Below, piece after piece: positions 37,597 to 41,890 of a DNA stretch of 41,890 nt. Below the pieces are notes generated by a model. It worked only from the letters and a program-made list of their open reading frames with translations. It ran no database searches and was not told the DNA's origin. The position numbers and the translations under genes are program-made. The stretch's first letter is position 1. Each line of letters starts with the position of its first letter. This DNA comes from Hyphomicrobiales bacterium. Its GTDB lineage: Bacteria > Pseudomonadota > Alphaproteobacteria > Rhizobiales > Rhizobiaceae. The stretch is from assembly GCA_900489925.1 (NCBI GenBank), contig UEHQ01000002.1, positions 314,315 to 356,204 on the forward strand, in the 5' to 3' direction.

Positions 37597-39516
37597 ATGC
37601 GTATCGGGGAATATGCGCCAGGCGGAAACGAAGACTGCGAACGGCCACGGCATCCCGTGGCCGGCAGCACTCTGCCGCCCGCGCAGCTCCCGCAAGCCGA
37701 CCCCTACCAGGCGGAAATCGAGGTTCTTCTGAAGCTCGGCATTGGGAAGCCAACGGTTGCGAAGGCGGCCCAGTCGGCCCGCCACCATGGCACGACCGTA
37801 GAGCAGGAATTGCTGGCAAGCGGCTTGATCGACCCCGACAGCTATTACGCGGCACTCGCACGCGGGCTGACGCTTCCATTTCTTTCTGCCATCGATGCCT
37901 CGCTCGTCGCCGATGACACAGCACTCGATACGCAGCTCGTCGAAATCAAGACGGTCCGGCTGAACTACGCCAGCAAGTCGATGTTTGCGATCGTTCCCGA
38001 AGCGAGAAAGCTCGCCGCGCTTGCGCAGGCATTCGAACGGCGGCCCGATATTGCCGACAGGATGCTCGTCACGACGCCGTCGGCCTTGCGCGCGGCGATC
38101 TGGCAGTCGGGATCCGAGCGCCGATTGCGGCAGAGCATCAGCACGCTCTTCGACAAGGGCGCGCGCTTCAGCGCCCGCATTGTTCTTTCGGGGAAACAGG
38201 GCTTCCTGGCGGGAGCCGGCCTGTGCGCGCTTGGCTTTGCCATTGCCTCCAGCGCTCTTACGCTGACCATTATCCACGCCGCCATTTCGGTCCTGTACAT
38301 GGCGGCGATCCTGGTACGCGCCTGCGCCCTCTTCTGCCGCCATCGACCGACGGCGTATCCCATCGCGCCCCATCGCCTGCCCGTCTACACGGTGCTCGTC
38401 GCCGCCTACAAGGAGGCGGGGATTGCGAGCCAGCTCGTGGATGCGCTGAAACGCCTGAACTGGCCGGCGTCGAAGCTCGATATCAAGCTGGTGTGCGAGG
38501 CGGACGACCATGACACGATCGCAGCCTTCCGCGCGCAAAACCTTGGTCCGCAGTTCGAGATCGTCGCCGTGCCGGCCGCGCATCCGCGCACCAAGCCGAA
38601 AGCGCTGAATTATGCGCTTGCCGGCGCCAGGGGCGAATTCGTGGCGATCTACGATGCCGAGGATCGCCCGCATCCGGACCAGTTGCGCGCCGCCTACGCA
38701 CAATTCCTGGCCGGACCTTCGGATGTCGCCTGCCTGCAGGCGCCGCTTGTCGTTTCCAACGGCTCAGCCTCCTGGATCAGTGCCGCATTTGCGCTGGAAT
38801 ATGCGGCGCTGTTTCGAATGCTGCTGCCGATGCTGGCGCGCTATCGTCTGCCGCTGCCTCTGGGCGGCACCTCCAATCATCTGCGGCTTTCCGATCTCAG
38901 GGGCTGCGGCGGCTGGGATCCCTACAATGTCACGGAAGACGCCGATCTCGGGATGCGGCTGCATCGGCTTGGCTACAGGAGCGGCGTCATCACCTGCCCG
39001 ACCTACGAAGACGCGCCGACGACCTTTCGCATCTGGCTCAACCAGCGCACACGTTGGTTCAAAGGCTGGCTGCAGACCTGGCTGGTGATGATGCGTGCGC
39101 CGATCGCGCTGGCCCGGGAAATGGGCATCGGCGGCTTCATCGTCTTTCAGCTGCTCATCGGCGGGATGCTGATTTCCTCGCTTGCCCATCCGTGGCTCAT
39201 TGCGCTTCTTCTGACGACGGCCACCTACATCATGCTGGGTCTGCCGTCCCTCGGCAGCAGTGACGGCGCGCTCTTTGTCCTCGATATCGCCAACATGCTG
39301 GCAAGCTACGGCCTATTTCTGCTCTTGGGAACAACGGCGATGCTGCGCGACGAGAAGCGGCGGATGGGACGGGTCTGGGCCTATATCCCGCTCTACTGGC
39401 TGATGATCTCCGCGGCGGCCTGGCGGGCTGTCCTGGAGTTGCCCCTCAAGCCATTTTTCTGGGACAAGACACCGCATCTGCCTTCCGACACCGCACACAA
39501 GTTGCACAATCGTTAG
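37597..39516 (+). CDS. Processive GT2 glycosyltransferase with N-terminal T2SSE_N/MshEN-like domain
   Basis: A 639-residue inner-membrane enzyme. Residues about 35-195 form a helical domain (KAAQSARHHGTTVEQELLAS, then GLIDPDSYYAALARGLTLPFL) that resembles the N-domain of type II secretion ATPases. Two helices (about 200-245) precede the GT2 catalytic domain with EADD (301-304), DAED (353-356), TED (446-448) and QRTRW (483-487), the D,D,D,QxxRW set of cellulose-synthase-like polymerases; more helices follow. It should build a polysaccharide and move it across the membrane; sugar unknown. The start at 37597 is preferred because an ATG at 37540 would overlap the divergent gene's start region. 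Similar proteins are called XagB-like. Confidence 0.85.
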   Translation: MRIGEYAPGGNEDCERPRHPVAGSTLPPAQLPQADPYQAEIEVLLKLGIGKPTVAKAAQSARHHGTTVEQELLASGLIDPDSYYAALARGLTLPFLSAIDASLVADDTALDTQLVEIKTVRLNYASKSMFAIVPEARKLAALAQAFERRPDIADRMLVTTPSALRAAIWQSGSERRLRQSISTLFDKGARFSARIVLSGKQGFLAGAGLCALGFAIASSALTLTIIHAAISVLYMAAILVRACALFCRHRPTAYPIAPHRLPVYTVLVAAYKEAGIASQLVDALKRLNWPASKLDIKLVCEADDHDTIAAFRAQNLGPQFEIVAVPAAHPRTKPKALNYALAGARGEFVAIYDAEDRPHPDQLRAAYAQFLAGPSDVACLQAPLVVSNGSASWISAAFALEYAALFRMLLPMLARYRLPLPLGGTSNHLRLSDLRGCGGWDPYNVTEDADLGMRLHRLGYRSGVITCPTYEDAPTTFRIWLNQRTRWFKGWLQTWLVMMRAPIALAREMGIGGFIVFQLLIGGMLISSLAHPWLIALLLTTATYIMLGLPSLGSSDGALFVLDIANMLASYGLFLLLGTTAMLRDEKRRMGRVWAYIPLYWLMISAAAWRAVLELPLKPFFWDKTPHLPSDTAHKLHNR

Positions 39517-39754
39517 CGACCGGCGACTACAAGTGAAGGGGCCAAAATATTCCGGGGACAGCGGCTCGCTGTTAGCCCGGCATTAAGCAATTTACCATTC
39601 TAGTCAGGCCCGACGACAACGGCTGCCGGCCGAATGCATGATGCGCATGTCGAGCCTTCACAGGCATCGTTCGCTCACGAACAGAACCTCGCCCTCCGCT
39701 TCTCAACTGCCTCCCCCAAGCCGGTGCAATACCGCCCACGAGTGGACATACCCC

Positions 39755-41764
39755 ATGCTGAAACACCTTAAAATTCGGACCAAAATCATATCCGTTGTCG
39801 CGCTTCTCGGGGTGATCGCACTCGCCGGGCTGATCTACATCGTCACCGAATTTCGTGGCGCGGACGCGGCCTATAGCGCCTTCATCGACCACGAGGCCCT
39901 TGCGGCCATGCAGGCATCGCGCGCCAGCGCCTCGGTCAACGCCGCCGTTCTGCAGACGACTGTCATCGGCGGCCTGAAGGCAGGCACGCCTGCCTTCGAC
40001 GCGGCACTTGCCGCCCCGAACCGGTTTACGCAGGCCCGTGAGCGCCTTCAGCAAGCAGTGGATCTCGTTCCCAGCCGCCGGCAGGCGATCGATGAATTGC
40101 TGGCAAACGTCGACGAGATGGAGGCCACCTCCAACAAGGCCACGGATCTTGCCAAGGCCGGCGACACCACCGGCGCGCAGCTTGCCGTCGGCATGCTGAA
40201 CTCCCAGCTCAATGCCATCACGCCGAAGCTCATTGCCAACAATGATGCCTTGATGTCGCTGCTCAACGATGGCGGCGATGCGCTGTCGGCTACCGTGAAC
40301 CAGCGGATCGAGTTCTGTTTCATCCTTATCGGCCTTGCCGTCCTCGCCGCCGTCGGCCTGAGCGTCTGGATCGCCCAGGCCGGGATTTCGACCCCGATGG
40401 CACGCCTGCGCGAACGGATGACCAAGCTTGCCCAGGGTGAGACGGCAAGCCCGGTCGACGGTCTCGACCGTCGCGACGAAGTGGGCCAGATGGCGGAAGC
40501 CGTCGCTGTGTTCCGCGACAGTGCCATTGCACGTGTCCGCCTCGAGGGCGAAGCCGAGCGCAATCGCAATCTCAGCGACAGCGAACGCCGCGAGCGCGAA
40601 GCCCAGAAGGCGACCGAAGCCGCCGATCTTGCCCGCGCCGTCGACGCACTCGGCGATGGCCTGCGCCGCCTGGCAGCCGGCGATCTTGCTTCGCAGATCA
40701 ACACGCCCTTCGTCGGCGACCTCGACGCCCTGCGCCAGGATTTCAACAACTCGATCTACAAGCTGAACGAGACGATGCAGACCGTGGGCGCCAATGCCCG
40801 TGCAATCAGCGCCGGCGCCAACGAAATCCGCTCGTCGGCCGATGAACTCTCCAAGCGCACCGAGCAGCAGGCCGCCTCCGTGGAGGAAACCGCTGCGGCG
40901 CTCGAGCAGATCACCACGACGGTCCGCGATGCTGCAAAACGCGCTGAAGAAGCGCGCGAGCTCGTGACGCGGACGCGCACCGGCGCCGAAAAGTCCGGCA
41001 ACGTCGTTCGCAAGGCCGTCAATGCCATGCAGCAGATCGAGCAGTCGTCGGTCGAAATCGGCAACATCATCGGCGTCATCGACGATATCGCCTTCCAGAC
41101 CAACCTGCTGGCGCTGAACGCCGGCGTCGAGGCTGCGCGTGCCGGTGAAGCCGGCAAGGGCTTTGCCGTGGTCGCCCAGGAAGTTCGTGAGCTGGCTCAA
41201 CGTTCTGCGAATGCCGCCAAGGAGATCAAATCTCTCATCACCACCTCCGGCGATCACGTGCAGACGGGCGTCGCTCTCGTCGGTGAAACCGGGCAGGCGC
41301 TCGACGCCATCGTTCACGAGGTGCAGGAGATCAATCAGCACGTCCATGCGATCGCCGAAGCCGCGAGAGAGCAATCGACCGGGCTCCAGGAGATCAACAC
41401 GGCCGTGAACACGATGGACCAGGGAACGCAGCAGAATGCGGCCATGGTCGAAGAAAGCACCGCTGCGGGCCATAAGCTCGCAACGGAGGCAGCAACGCTC
41501 ACCAACCTCCTCGACCAGTTCAAGCTGACGGGCACGGGCGGCTTTGTGGCCGGCGTTGCCAGCGTCCATTCAAGTCCTGTCCAGGCAGCTCCGCGGGCGG
41601 CTTCGCAGCCGGTCGTGACCCGCAAGGCGCCTGTCCGGGTCGCAACGCCTGGCGTCTCCCGACCAAGCTCCTCGCCTGCACGCGCGCTTGGCCAGAAGCT
41701 CGCCAGCGCCTTCGGCGGCGGCTCCTCCAGCGCCAGCAACGATGCGGATTGGACAGAGTTCTGA
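39755..41764 (+). CDS. Methyl-accepting chemotaxis protein with CheR/CheB-docking tail
   Basis: A 669-residue receptor: TM1 (about 9-29), a helical periplasmic ligand domain (30-184), TM2 (about 185-207), HAMP (208-265), a second HAMP-like stretch (about 300-345; [18 protein letters not shown]), and the signalling domain (355-600) with the conserved tip [24 protein letters not shown] and flanking methylation helices ([17 protein letters not shown]). The last residues DWTEF match the pentapeptide that docks CheR and CheB. It relays ligand or redox signals to CheA. The ATG at 39755 begins the short cytoplasmic N-terminus; the 238-base upstream gap is A/T-rich near 39580-39600 and likely holds the promoter. 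Confidence 0.93.
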   Translation: MLKHLKIRTKIISVVALLGVIALAGLIYIVTEFRGADAAYSAFIDHEALAAMQASRASASVNAAVLQTTVIGGLKAGTPAFDAALAAPNRFTQARERLQQAVDLVPSRRQAIDELLANVDEMEATSNKATDLAKAGDTTGAQLAVGMLNSQLNAITPKLIANNDALMSLLNDGGDALSATVNQRIEFCFILIGLAVLAAVGLSVWIAQAGISTPMARLRERMTKLAQGETASPVDGLDRRDEVGQMAEAVAVFRDSAIARVRLEGEAERNRNLSDSERREREAQKATEAADLARAVDALGDGLRRLAAGDLASQINTPFVGDLDALRQDFNNSIYKLNETMQTVGANARAISAGANEIRSSADELSKRTEQQAASVEETAAALEQITTTVRDAAKRAEEARELVTRTRTGAEKSGNVVRKAVNAMQQIEQSSVEIGNIIGVIDDIAFQTNLLALNAGVEAARAGEAGKGFAVVAQEVRELAQRSANAAKEIKSLITTSGDHVQTGVALVGETGQALDAIVHEVQEINQHVHAIAEAAREQSTGLQEINTAVNTMDQGTQQNAAMVEESTAAGHKLATEAATLTNLLDQFKLTGTGGFVAGVASVHSSPVQAAPRAASQPVVTRKAPVRVATPGVSRPSSSPARALGQKLASAFGGGSSSASNDADWTEF

Positions 41765-41787
41765 TCGGGTATCAGCCAACAAGAATG

Positions 41788-41818
41788 AAAAAGGGCGGCC
41801 AACGAGCCGCCCTTTTTT
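41788..41818 (+). terminator. Strong rho-independent terminator of the chemotaxis receptor gene
   Basis: AAAGGGCGGC / GCCGCCCTTT with a 6-base loop is followed by a run of six Ts (41813-41818). It is the best-formed classical terminator in the window and ends the MCP transcript 24 bases after its stop. The A run on the left makes it usable from the minus strand too. Confidence 0.93.
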
Positions 41819-41823
41819 ATCGC

Positions 41824-41890
41824 TCAGATGCGTGCGACGTAGACGTCCTCGAACGTCTTCTATCCTGCCAGAACGAAAACGGGCCCGGCA
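41824..41890 (-). CDS. Possible 3' end of a minus-strand gene, with an in-frame TAG (partial)
   Basis: Read from the right edge on the minus strand, one frame gives AGPVFVLAG, TAG (41860-41862), then KTFEDVYVARI and TGA (41824-41826). Either the gene truly ends at the TAG, or the downstream KTFEDVYVARI, which looks coding, was once part of it and the TAG is a mutation of a codon such as TAT/TAC. Only 22 codons are visible and no family can be named. Confidence 0.35.

Noticed and set aside
39580..39600. CtrA-like TTAA...TTAC upstream of the chemotaxis receptor
   Set aside because: The spacing between half-sites is 5-6 rather than 7 bases, so it does not fit the consensus.
39572..41569. 665-codon minus-strand frame opposite the chemotaxis receptor
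   Set aside because: Antisense shadow of the helical MCP gene, with no domain and no start context.

Overview
The window is a GC-rich, densely coding stretch of chromosome from an alphaproteobacterium, most likely a member of the Rhizobiaceae (Rhizobium / Sinorhizobium / Agrobacterium group). The basis is gene content: a PodJ-type polar organizer with Sel1 repeats and a peptidoglycan-binding tail, the TauE-TIGR02186 pair, HisKA_2/HWE-type kinases, a PdeM/Lhr-like repair pair, and many small alphaproteobacterial DUF families. No tRNA, rRNA, IS element, prophage, CRISPR array or integrase was seen; it reads as core chromosome rather than a mobile island.

Left part (1-13.8 kb). The 3' end of an unidentified plus-strand gene meets a minus-strand cspA. 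A minus-strand fatty-acid degradation cluster follows (fadE-like acyl-CoA dehydrogenase, fadA thiolase, a tiny membrane protein, fadB-type multifunctional enzyme), with a perfect palindrome of MerR/LiuR type at its promoter. On the plus strand a VOC/PhnB-like gene is broken by an amber codon and a frameshift, and is followed by a three-gene signalling operon: CHASE3 histidine kinase, single-domain response regulator, and a receiver plus HWE-type kinase. Next come an unknown small protein, a PLP-dependent gamma-lyase/synthase-like enzyme divergent from an Lrp-type regulator, a divergent HhH-type base-excision glycosylase, and an SDR protein with Phe in place of the catalytic Tyr.

Middle part (13.8-30.7 kb). 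podJ sits behind a 343-base spacer with a CtrA-like site. It is followed by a TerC-family membrane protein, a DUF922 zinc-protease-like protein, the TauE/TIGR02186 pair, a lytic transglycosylase lipoprotein, a DUF2798 protein, the DNA-repair pair pdeM-lhr (minus), an orphan amino-acid binding protein, an Rrf2 regulator with a clear operator over its promoter plus its AhpD-like partner, a YitT transporter, a TPR-methyltransferase, and a small membrane protein coupled to a CAP-domain lipoprotein.

Right part (30.7-41.9 kb). A MATE exporter converges on, and overlaps, pyrD, which is coupled to a DUF952 gene. Then come a small periplasmic protein, a NarL-type response regulator, an S24 (LexA/CI-like) regulator with all self-cleavage residues, a thermonuclease-fold protein that seems to lack catalytic residues, a TerB-like protein, a second orphan solute-binding protein, a processive GT2 glycosyltransferase with an extra N-terminal T2SSE_N/MshEN-like module, and a chemotaxis receptor ending in the CheR/CheB-docking pentapeptide and a strong terminator. 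The best leads are the Rrf2 and fadE operators, the receiver/HWE phosphorelay, the S24 regulator outside any prophage, the GT2 fusion, and several likely pseudoenzymes. I found no clear evidence of an entirely new defence or mobile system.
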